Positions 13,987 through 20,526 of a stretch of DNA of 20,526 nt are shown piece by piece. Position 1 is the first letter of the stretch. Every line of letters starts with the position of its first letter. The position numbers and the translations under genes are program-made. Source of the DNA: Ruminococcus sp. (GTDB lineage Bacteria > Bacillota > Clostridia > Oscillospirales > Ruminococcaceae). The stretch lies in assembly GCA_018376535.1 (NCBI GenBank), contig JAHABC010000023.1, positions 1 to 20,526 on the forward strand, written 5' to 3'. The notes under the pieces were generated by a model. That model did not search any database. It was given only the letters and a program-made list of their open reading frames with translations, and was not told the origin of the DNA.

Positions 13987-15519
13987 TTAATTAGATTCAC
14001 TTTTTTTAGAAGTATCATCTTTTTTAGTATCAGGTTGAGTAGTAATATCAGTTTTAATAACCGTTTCGGTATCCGATTGAGTTGTAGTTTCTATGGTATC
14101 CTTACTAGACGATACTGTAAATACAGCATTACCGATTATAGTACTAGGAGTCATTGCTCCATTATCATCTTCAAGTTTTTTAGGTTTCAAGAGTATTTTA
14201 AACCATTCTACATTAGAAACATCTAATTCTACATTAAAAGGTTTGGTACTTCTGTTTAAAGTAGTGCTTGTATATATTAGTTTGTCATCTGCGTATATTT
14301 CGATTACACCCTCTTGGTCATCACTTGAGCCATCAGATACACCTACAGTGGCAATAAACTTAGAACACTTTTTATCAAGATAAAATTCGGCGTATGAAGA
14401 TGTTACCTTGGAACTTTTTTCAATCCATTTAGAGTTTAATTGCACAACATTATTTGTATATACATTTCCAAAGGTATCTTCCATATCATAACTGCATACT
14501 TGATAACCATCTTGATTGACTGCCTTCATACTGGAAAGTGATATAGGAGTATTATCTTTAATATCCTGTAACTTTTCCATTAGGACATCTTCTTGACCAA
14601 TTTGAGAGATAGCATCTTCTAAAACACTTTGAGCATCTTGATAATCGTTAATAGCAATATACTCCTCCGATTGTGCTATTATAGAATTAATATACTTTTC
14701 CTTGTAATCTTGTAAGAGAGTATTCAATTCTTCATTATTTGAACCCAAATCTGCAATAGCATTATCGATAAGTATATAAGCATCTAGCAAATCGTTATCG
14801 AGTTCATATTGAGATGCTTGTTCTTTAATAGTTTGTAATTCAGCTTCAAATTGAGCAGTTCCGATATTATCCAATAGCGATTTTAAATCATTATCGTTTG
14901 GTAGATAAGTTAAAGCCGTTTCTATGAGTTGTGTAGCACTTTCATAGTCGCCAGTATCGATATACTTTTGATATTCTTCTTGAATATCTGTCTTATAGTT
15001 ATCGGTACAAGCAGTTATTTGATTTTGTGCCTTAGAATAGTATATACTATCATCTTTAGATACACTTGAATAGTATGTAATAGCATCTTGCCAATTTTTA
15101 TTGTTAAATTCTTCTTCAGCCAAAGCGAAGTTATCACGACCCGTAGAGATTTCTTTCAAACTAGTATTAGTATCGCTTACCACCTTGTTTACCTTTTCGA
15201 TATCAAATTCAACGATAGTTTTTAAGATGTCAATTATATCATCTTTAGATATAGTTTCATTAAGGTAATCATTATACTTTAAGTTTACGTCATCAATGAG
15301 TATTGAAGATACTTCATTAGTATCCTTAGAACTATCGGACAACTTATCCTCATAGATTTCTAAAGCAGTTTCATAGTCACCACTTTGGATACTATTATTA
15401 AAATTTCTAATAGGATTGCTTAAAATAATATAAGCAACTACTCCACTAGCGATTAAAAGTAAAGCTATCACAACTATTATTATAACCTTAACTTTCGTCT
15501 TAGATTTAGTATTATTCAT
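13987..15519 (-). CDS. Membrane-anchored TPR-like protein with C-terminal NPCBM domain
   Basis: The protein has 510 residues from the ATG at 15519. A GTG four codons upstream lies inside the ribosome binding site (AAAGGTGG) and is rejected. Residues 8-33 form a basic-flanked single membrane anchor (KVKVIIIVVIALLLIASGVV), placing the rest outside. Residues 35-325 contain repeated helix pairs of TPR character, such as SGDYETALEIYEDKL, KNWQDAITYYSSV, TGDYESATQLIETALTYLP and INDYQDAQSVLEDAISQ. Residues about 330-470 match the NPCBM (novel putative carbohydrate-binding module) pattern: YSKF-like CSKFIATVGVSDGSSD, then GVIEIYADDKLIYTS and FNVELDVSNVEWFKILL. A Thr/Ser/Lys/Asp-rich tail ends the chain. 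It is the second gene of an operon with the GRAM/PH-like protein (22-nt gap). A cell-surface glycan-sensing or scaffold role is inferred. Confidence 0.82.
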   Translation of the reverse strand: MNNTKSKTKVKVIIIVVIALLLIASGVVAYIILSNPIRNFNNSIQSGDYETALEIYEDKLSDSSKDTNEVSSILIDDVNLKYNDYLNETISKDDIIDILKTIVEFDIEKVNKVVSDTNTSLKEISTGRDNFALAEEEFNNKNWQDAITYYSSVSKDDSIYYSKAQNQITACTDNYKTDIQEEYQKYIDTGDYESATQLIETALTYLPNDNDLKSLLDNIGTAQFEAELQTIKEQASQYELDNDLLDAYILIDNAIADLGSNNEELNTLLQDYKEKYINSIIAQSEEYIAINDYQDAQSVLEDAISQIGQEDVLMEKLQDIKDNTPISLSSMKAVNQDGYQVCSYDMEDTFGNVYTNNVVQLNSKWIEKSSKVTSSYAEFYLDKKCSKFIATVGVSDGSSDDQEGVIEIYADDKLIYTSTTLNRSTKPFNVELDVSNVEWFKILLKPKKLEDDNGAMTPSTIIGNAVFTVSSSKDTIETTTQSDTETVIKTDITTQPDTKKDDTSKKSESN

Positions 15520-15541
15520 TATATGTTCCACCTTTCAAAGA

Positions 15542-16648
15542 TTAATAATCCCAATCGAAATCATAACCGTCATCGTCATCATCGTTGCTGTCGATATCAT
15601 TATAAATATTTGAACCATCATCATTAGAATAATCGTCATTAGAGTTATCATCATATAAATCTCCATCATCTAAATCCCAATTATCCCAATCGTTCAAAAA
15701 GTCATCGAAAGCCTCATCGATATCATTTGCAGACTTATATAACACACTTCCTTCAACTAATAACAAACTGTTAGCACTATACCAATTATCATCAACTTTG
15801 ATACAATAGTCAGTAAATTTTTCATCGAATTGCAATTCAATGTATTTTACTTGTGAGATATCCAAATCGACACTAGCTAAAAGCCAATAGTTATCATCAA
15901 GGTACATATCGGAGGTATCAGCATCTTCGATACTTAAAAAAGTTATTGGTTTAGATGTATCGATACCATCAAATTCTTCTTTTTCTTGTTCAAATACAAG
16001 TTCCATACATTCAATGATATCTTTTTTTGACATATCTTGAGTATCTTTTAAGTAGTCTACATAGTCATCTGGGAGCATAGAGTATATTTTTTTAGCGTCC
16101 AAACTGTATAGAGCGTTATAATAATCTATTTCAGTTTGTTTGTATACAGGAGTTTCAGTTTCAACGAAGATACCTACTATACCTAATGCAATCACGACAC
16201 CAATAACTATTGGAATGACTATCTTCTTTCTACTCTTTATAGATGTAGTATCAATGTTAGTATTAACTAAATCATTAGAACTTTGTAGGTTTGAAGGTTC
16301 AACTAAAGTACTAACAGAATTTAAATCTAGATTGTTAATTAGAGCATTTAAATATTGTTTCCAAAGTTTTTTCTGTTCTTTGGTGACTAAAAATTGATAT
16401 TCCTCACCATTTTTAGTATGTATTTTAATCATATTTTTAGAAGGGATTAATATATTAACAGTATCACCAGCGAAAGTAATCATACTTATAGGAATTTCAT
16501 CTAACTTAGATGAGAACAATCCTTTAAATATCAAACGCTGATTAGTTAAAATCAAACTTCCACCACTATTAAAACCAAGAAAGATAGTCTTACTAGCCTT
16601 TCCTTCTATGATAATAGTTTCATCATTATTTATAAAGTCATAATTCAT
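15542..16648 (-). CDS. GRAM/PH-like domain protein with one membrane span and acidic tail
   Basis: This 368-residue protein has the start ATG at 16648 with AAGGAG 7 nt upstream. Residues 8-105 look like a GRAM/bacterial PH domain (IIIEGKASK, GGSLILTNQRLIFKG, EIPISMITFAG, IKIHTKNGEEYQFLV, and a closing helix KKLWKQYLNALI). A Ser/Asn/Thr linker leads to one membrane span at about 142-162 (IVIPIVIGVVIALGIVGIFV) after a basic SRKK, so the GRAM domain should be cytosolic and the rest outside. The outer part (165-305) has short helices (YYNALYSLDAKKIYSML) and a mixed segment of unknown fold. The last 60 residues are an Asp/Asn/Tyr/Ser tail with almost no positive charge, possibly metal-binding or disordered. 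It is first in the operon with the TPR/NPCBM protein and is divergent from the XRE regulator. Confidence 0.8.
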   Translation of the reverse strand: MNYDFINNDETIIIEGKASKTIFLGFNSGGSLILTNQRLIFKGLFSSKLDEIPISMITFAGDTVNILIPSKNMIKIHTKNGEEYQFLVTKEQKKLWKQYLNALINNLDLNSVSTLVEPSNLQSSNDLVNTNIDTTSIKSRKKIVIPIVIGVVIALGIVGIFVETETPVYKQTEIDYYNALYSLDAKKIYSMLPDDYVDYLKDTQDMSKKDIIECMELVFEQEKEEFDGIDTSKPITFLSIEDADTSDMYLDDNYWLLASVDLDISQVKYIELQFDEKFTDYCIKVDDNWYSANSLLLVEGSVLYKSANDIDEAFDDFLNDWDNWDLDDGDLYDDNSNDDYSNDDGSNIYNDIDSNDDDDDGYDFDWDY

Positions 16649-16715
16649 AAAATTCTCCTTAAACAGTTATCAAATAAGAGTTCAACTAAAAGTAAAGTTT
16701 CCAACTAGAGAACAT

Positions 16716-16745
16716 CTACAAAAGCAATCTTACGATATTTTTCAT
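16716..16745 (-). CDS. Possible 9-residue leader peptide (MKNIVRLLL)
   Basis: The leader of the GRAM operon contains GGAGG, 8 nt, then ATG and nine codons ending in TAG, 67 nt before the GRAM start. The ribosome binding site and its surroundings are homologous to those of the LRR gene (13634-13644). It could be a true leader peptide or the start of a gene that was replaced when the module was rearranged. Confidence 0.35.
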   Translation of the reverse strand: MKNIVRLLL

Positions 16746-16782
16746 CTTAAAGACCTCCATAATTTTTTTTTATTACATACTA

Positions 16783-16791
16783 ATTATAACA
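16783..16791 (-). promoter_or_regulatory. Extended -10 promoter of the GRAM operon
   Basis: TGTTATAAT reads on the minus strand as an extended -10. No -35 match is present at 17 nt: the -35 position is occupied by the palindrome GACATACATATGTC. This points to a promoter that depends on, or is blocked by, a bound regulator (inference). Confidence 0.6.
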
Positions 16792-16800
16792 ATAGTAATA

Positions 16801-16814
16801 GACATACATATGTC
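16801..16814. promoter_or_regulatory. Palindrome GACATACATATGTC, candidate XRE operator
   Basis: Perfect 6-base arms around a CA centre lie between the divergent GRAM operon and XRE gene, over the -35 position of the GRAM operon promoter. The core ACATACATATGT recurs at 12341-12352 inside a longer palindrome. Confidence 0.5.
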
Positions 16815-16854
16815 CCACTAAAAAAATATTAAAAAAAATTATGAGGTGTTATCT

Positions 16855-17184
16855 TTGAAAAAAATTGATTATAAATTAATGGGAATTAGACTACGTCAAA
16901 GAAGAGAACAATTAGGGTATTCTCGTGAGGAGTTAGCCGAAAAGTTAGACGTTTCAAGCAAATTCTGTTCGGATATAGAATTAGGTGTCAAAGGAGTATC
17001 TTTGAACACTCTAGCAAAGCTAAGTTATATACTATCGCTAAGTACAGACTACATTCTATTTGGTGATGATACTAAAACCATATCTAACAATGAAACTCTA
17101 AGCCAACTAATAGATACTTGTCCTAATGAAAAAATTTCCTATTTGGAAGAACTAGTTCAAATATATATTAAGAGCGTAAAGTAA
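16855..17184 (+). CDS. XRE-family transcriptional regulator
   Basis: The protein has 109 residues from a TTG at 16855. GAGGTG lies 6 nt upstream, while the upstream in-frame GTG at 16846 is inside that site and the nearby ATG at 16841 is in a frame that stops at once. Residues 9-66 form a Cro/C1-type helix-turn-helix (MGIRLRQRREQLGYSREELA, then EKLDVSSKFCSDIELGVKGV and SLNTLAKLSYILSLSTDYIL). The C-terminal 40 residues (NETLSQLIDTC to KSVK) are helical and probably dimerise. It should bind DNA as a dimer, and the palindrome at 16801-16814 just upstream is the best candidate site, implying autoregulation and control of the divergent operon. A truncated paralogue lies at 13725-13820. Confidence 0.9.
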   Translation: MKKIDYKLMGIRLRQRREQLGYSREELAEKLDVSSKFCSDIELGVKGVSLNTLAKLSYILSLSTDYILFGDDTKTISNNETLSQLIDTCPNEKISYLEELVQIYIKSVK

Positions 17185-17299
17185 AACTTCCAATACGTTG
17201 GCAAAAAACTAAAATTAATTGGATATTTAAAATTCTATTAATCTATGTAAATATTGTAAAAAATAAAGTTAAAATTCCTATTCTATTTCCAAAACAATC
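17185..17299. other. Short AT-rich spacer without recognisable features
   Basis: Between the XRE stop and the BspA promoter I see only a weak CCAA/TTGG hairpin near 17190 and no T-run terminator, so XRE transcripts may read into the BspA-like gene. Confidence 0.5.
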
Positions 17300-17328
17300 T
17301 TGACTATCTTCCAATTATATGGTATTAT
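17300..17328 (+). promoter_or_regulatory. Promoter of the BspA-like gene
   Basis: TTGACT (17300-17305), 17 nt, TATTAT (17323-17328) with an extended -10 TG. The predicted start near 17335 gives a leader of about 27 nt. Confidence 0.75.
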
Positions 17329-17361
17329 TTAAGTATACTATATTACGAAAGGTGGTTGTCT

Positions 17362-20300
17362 ATGAACAACAGAAAGATTATAGCTTTTATGCTATCATTA
17401 ACAATACTATGCCCTGTAGGTAGCATAGCTATCCAAAATACTGCTAATACTATTGTGGCAAGTGCATCGGAAGAAGTCCTAACACCTACTAATGAAAGTT
17501 ACTTTACAATTAATAATAATGGTGCTATCACCAAGTATACAGGTACTGAAACTAATGTAGTAATACCATCTACCATCAATGGCATTAATGTTACAAGAAT
17601 AGAAGCTAACGCATTTAAGGATAACACATCAATAACCAGTGTTGTAATACCAAAAGGTGTAACTTCTATTGGTGGCGCTGCATTTAACAATTGTCAAGCA
17701 TTAACAAGTATAGAAATTCCAAATAGTGTAACTTCTATTGGTTACTCTGCATTTGATAGTTGTAAATCATTAGCAAGCATAAAAATCCCAGAGAATGTAA
17801 CTTCTATTGGTACCTCTGCATTTAGCAGTTGTAAAGTATTAACAAGTATAAAAATCCCAGAGAATGTAACTTCTATTGGTAATTTTACATTTTACGGTTG
17901 TACAGCATTAAAAAGTATAAGAATACCAGATAGTGTAACTTCTATTGGTAACCGTGCATTTCAAAAATGTACATCATTAACAAGCATAGAAATACCAAGT
18001 AGTGTAACTTCTATTGGTAATTATGCATTTACTTATTGTGATAGTTTAAATACTGTATATGTATGCAATAGTAGTATTGATAGTTCTAATTTTGAAATAT
18101 CTTCTAATGGAAAATTACCTAAAAATATCTTCTACTTTGATGAAACTACTGGTACTATTACTAAGTATGTAGGTTCAGCTACAAATGTAGAAATACCATC
18201 TACTATAAATGGTATCGATGTTACTACTATAGGTAGTGAAACATTTAAGGATAACACATCGATAACCAGTGTTGTAATACCAAGTAGTGTAACTTCTATT
18301 GGTAATTATGCATTTACTCATTGTGATAGTTTAAATACTGTATATGTATGCAATAGTAGTATTGATAGTTCTAATTTTAAAATATCTACTGATGGAAAAT
18401 TACCTGAAAATATCTTCTACTTTGATGAAACTACTGGTACTATTACTAAGTATATAGGTTCAGCTACAAATGTAGAAATACCATCTACTATAAATGGTAT
18501 CAATGTTACTACTATTGGTGATAATGCATTTAACAGTTGTACATCATTAACAAGTATAGAAATCTCAGAGGGTGTAACTTCTATTGGTGAGTATGCTTTT
18601 ATAGATTGTACAGCATTAGCAAGTGTAAAAATACCAAGTAGTGTAACTTCTATTAATGAAGGTGCATTTTGTCGTTGTTCTGCACTAAAAAGTGTAGAAA
18701 TTTTAAATGGTCTAAAAACTATTGGCGACTCTGCATTTATGAATTGCACAGCATTAACTGATATAACTATTCCAGATAGTGTAACTACTATTTGTGAAAC
18801 TGCATTTTCAGATTGTACAGCATTAACTAGTATAGAACTTCCTGATAATATTAAAACTATTCAATTTAAAACATTCATGAATTGTAAATCATTAGCAAGT
18901 GTAAAACTTCCAAAAAATCTTACTTCTATAGAAGAAGGAGCATTTGCTAACTGTACACTACTAAAAGATATAGAAATACCTAATGGTGTTACTCAAATTT
19001 TAGATGGTGCATTCAAAGCATGTGAATCATTAGAAGAAATAACTATTCCAAATAGTGTTACATCTATTGGTCGTGGAATATTTATTTGCTGTACATCATT
19101 AAAGAGTATAACCATTCCAAGTAGTATAACCGTAAGTAATTTCGATGATATCGTATTTTTAGAATGTACTAACTTAGACACTATATACGTTTGCAATTCC
19201 TCTTTTGATAAAAGTAATAGTTCTAAGTTTAAGATATCTAACGATGGTACTTTACCTGAAAATATCTTCTACTTTGATGAAACTACTAATACTATTACTG
19301 GATATACAGGTTCAGATACAGAATTAGAAATACCATCTACTATAAATGGTGTCAATGTTACTACTATAGGTAAAGACGTATTTAGAGATTGTACATTTAT
19401 AAAAAGTATACAATTCCCAGAAGGATTAACTTCTTTTAGTGAAAGTTCATTCTATGGTTGTACTTCCTTAACTGAGATACATCTTCCAGATAGTCTTATA
19501 TATACTGGTAACAATTCATTCGGAGGTTGTACAAATTTAAAAACAGTAACTTTTGGAGAAAATTCAAAACTTAAAAATATTGACTATGGTACATTTATAA
19601 GTTGTACATCATTAGAGAGTATTAACATACCTAATACCGTTGAACTTATTAGTGGTTATGCCTTTAATGGCTGTAAATCATTAAAAAATATAAAAATACC
19701 TAGTAGTGTTACTAAAATTTTAAATTATGCATTTGAAAATTGTACTTCTTTAATAGAAATAAATATTCCAAATGGAGTTAAAACTATAGAGGCTAGAGTT
19801 TTCAAGGGTTGCACTTCTTTAAAAGATATAACTATTCCTAATAGTGTCATTTCTATTGATACAGAGGCTTTTGCAAACTGTACATCTTTAACTGTTATAA
19901 AGATTCCAAATAGTGTAGACTTTCTTTATGGTAGTGCTTTTAGTGGTTGCTTTGACTTAGATGTAGTTATAGACCGTTTAAAATCTGAATGCACAAAATA
20001 CTATTACCTAGACCAAAATACGATAATTAATGTATACTATTTAGTCATATTAGAAAACAATCTTAATAATGTAAGTTCAAGTAATATACCTGAAAATAGT
20101 AGAATATCTTCTTATGAGAATTATACTACTACTTTAACAGTAGATAACCAATATACTCTATCAAAAGATGATATAGTCATTAAGGTCGGAGATACCATCT
20201 TAGAAGATGGTTACACTTTCGTAGATAGTGTACTAACCATATCAAGAAATAAACTAACCGATAATATCACTATCGAGGCTAATGCTAAACTAAAGGAATA

Positions 20301-20526
20301 TTCTGTTACTTCCGATTTAACTAACATTAAATCCAATGGAACTGATAAAGTATCTCATGGTAAAGAGTACAAAGCCACTCTAACTGCTGACGATGGTTAC
20401 AATCTACCTAGTAATATAACTGTCAAGGTTGGAGATACCGTCTTAAAAGATGGCTATACCTTTATAGATGGCGTACTAACTATATCTGGTGAAAAGGTTA
20501 CTGGAAATATCACTATCGAGGCTACT
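17362..20526 (+). CDS. Large secreted BspA-like leucine-rich repeat surface protein (partial, runs off right edge)
   Basis: An ATG at 17362, 6 nt after AGGTGG, opens a frame that stays open for 1055 codons to the end of the window. Residues 1-36 form a signal peptide (NNRK, hydrophobic core to about residue 24, cleavage likely near ASA-S at 34-37). Residues about 75-890 consist of LRR_5 units of 23 residues with the pattern LTSIxIPxSVTSIGxxAFxxC, each usually ending in one Cys. The array is broken by four linkers of the type FDETTGTITKYxGSATNVEI, the last three preceded by VYVCNSS. From about residue 915 the fold changes to two copies of a beta-rich bacterial repeat (IVIKVGDTILEDGYTF, then NITVKVGDTVLKDGYTF). 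BspA-type proteins act in adhesion to host or matrix proteins. The wall anchor, if any, is outside the window. Confidence 0.93.
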   Translation, partial: MNNRKIIAFMLSLTILCPVGSIAIQNTANTIVASASEEVLTPTNESYFTINNNGAITKYTGTETNVVIPSTINGINVTRIEANAFKDNTSITSVVIPKGVTSIGGAAFNNCQALTSIEIPNSVTSIGYSAFDSCKSLASIKIPENVTSIGTSAFSSCKVLTSIKIPENVTSIGNFTFYGCTALKSIRIPDSVTSIGNRAFQKCTSLTSIEIPSSVTSIGNYAFTYCDSLNTVYVCNSSIDSSNFEISSNGKLPKNIFYFDETTGTITKYVGSATNVEIPSTINGIDVTTIGSETFKDNTSITSVVIPSSVTSIGNYAFTHCDSLNTVYVCNSSIDSSNFKISTDGKLPENIFYFDETTGTITKYIGSATNVEIPSTINGINVTTIGDNAFNSCTSLTSIEISEGVTSIGEYAFIDCTALASVKIPSSVTSINEGAFCRCSALKSVEILNGLKTIGDSAFMNCTALTDITIPDSVTTICETAFSDCTALTSIELPDNIKTIQFKTFMNCKSLASVKLPKNLTSIEEGAFANCTLLKDIEIPNGVTQILDGAFKACESLEEITIPNSVTSIGRGIFICCTSLKSITIPSSITVSNFDDIVFLECTNLDTIYVCNSSFDKSNSSKFKISNDGTLPENIFYFDETTNTITGYTGSDTELEIPSTINGVNVTTIGKDVFRDCTFIKSIQFPEGLTSFSESSFYGCTSLTEIHLPDSLIYTGNNSFGGCTNLKTVTFGENSKLKNIDYGTFISCTSLESINIPNTVELISGYAFNGCKSLKNIKIPSSVTKILNYAFENCTSLIEINIPNGVKTIEARVFKGCTSLKDITIPNSVISIDTEAFANCTSLTVIKIPNSVDFLYGSAFSGCFDLDVVIDRLKSECTKYYYLDQNTIINVYYLVILENNLNNVSSSNIPENSRISSYENYTTTLTVDNQYTLSKDDIVIKVGDTILEDGYTFVDSVLTISRNKLTDNITIEANAKLKEYSVTSDLTNIKSNGTDKVSHGKEYKATLTADDGYNLPSNITVKVGDTVLKDGYTFIDGVLTISGEKVTGNITIEAT
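17996..18519 (+). repeat. Near-identical 239-bp duplication inside the BspA-like gene
   Basis: Bases 17996-18234 recur at 18281-18519 with an offset of exactly 285 bp (95 codons) and only a handful of differences. The unit encodes one LRR, the YVCNSS segment and the linker FDETTGTITKY to VTTIG. A more diverged third copy of the distal part lies near 19170-19374. The high identity indicates a recent intragenic duplication. Confidence 0.85.

Noticed and set aside
13788..14018. Minus-strand open frame of 76 codons between the XRE remnant and the NPCBM gene
   Set aside because: It would translate straight through the 12-bp terminator hairpin, overlaps the 3' end of the NPCBM gene and has no convincing ribosome binding site. 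A decayed gene cannot be fully excluded.
17499..19196. Several minus-strand open frames opposite the BspA-like gene with similar peptides (such as PIEVTPFGI)
   Set aside because: Their similarity to each other only mirrors the LRR repeats on the plus strand; they are antisense shadows.
17640..19900. Possible CRISPR array because of regular short repeats
   Set aside because: The roughly 69-bp periodicity is the 23-residue LRR coding unit, with conserved reading frame and variable 'repeat' sequence. No cas genes are present.

Overview
This AT-rich window reads as the chromosome of an anaerobic, low-GC Bacillota, most likely a gut Clostridia (inference). The evidence is a single-chain pyruvate:ferredoxin oxidoreductase, a stand-alone ferredoxin:thioredoxin reductase catalytic subunit, strong GGAGG ribosome binding sites, near-consensus sigma-A promoters with 17-nt spacers, and BspA-type leucine-rich repeat proteins. 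No phage, plasmid, IS or CRISPR gene is visible.

Left part (1-4.1 kb, all minus strand). A lysine-rich repetitive protein runs off the left edge and lies just downstream of rlmB (23S rRNA 2'-O-methyltransferase). Next comes a tight operon read as FTR catalytic subunit, thioredoxin, TauE/SafE permease, closed by a hairpin terminator. An 800-bp intergenic region separates this operon from the divergent PFOR gene. It holds a promoter for each side, several inverted repeats, and a promoter-terminator pair that would make a small RNA or attenuated leader of about 210 nt.

Centre (4.1-12.1 kb). PFOR (nifJ) has its own terminator. A DUF2079-type polytopic membrane protein follows with its own consensus promoter. 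Convergent to it is metG. Between them lie two terminators and a tRNA-like 3' half (perfect T-arm) that does not fold into a full tRNA.

Right part (12.1-20.5 kb) is accessory and looks shaped by duplication. It carries a short LRR protein without a signal peptide (minus), a 32-codon in-frame remnant of an XRE regulator, and a two-gene minus-strand operon. That operon encodes a GRAM/PH-like protein with one membrane span and an acidic tail, and a membrane-anchored TPR-like/NPCBM protein. After it come an intact divergent XRE regulator and a large secreted BspA-like LRR protein running off the right edge. The leader of the LRR gene and the leader of the GRAM operon are homologous, and each was paired with an XRE gene, so an ancestral 'minus gene plus divergent XRE' module was duplicated and one regulator copy was destroyed.

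How the genes may work together: PFOR makes reduced ferredoxin, which FTR would use to reduce thioredoxin. The right-hand genes look like an envelope or surface system under XRE control, possibly through palindromes with the core ACATACATATGT. These links are inferred from layout and motifs only.
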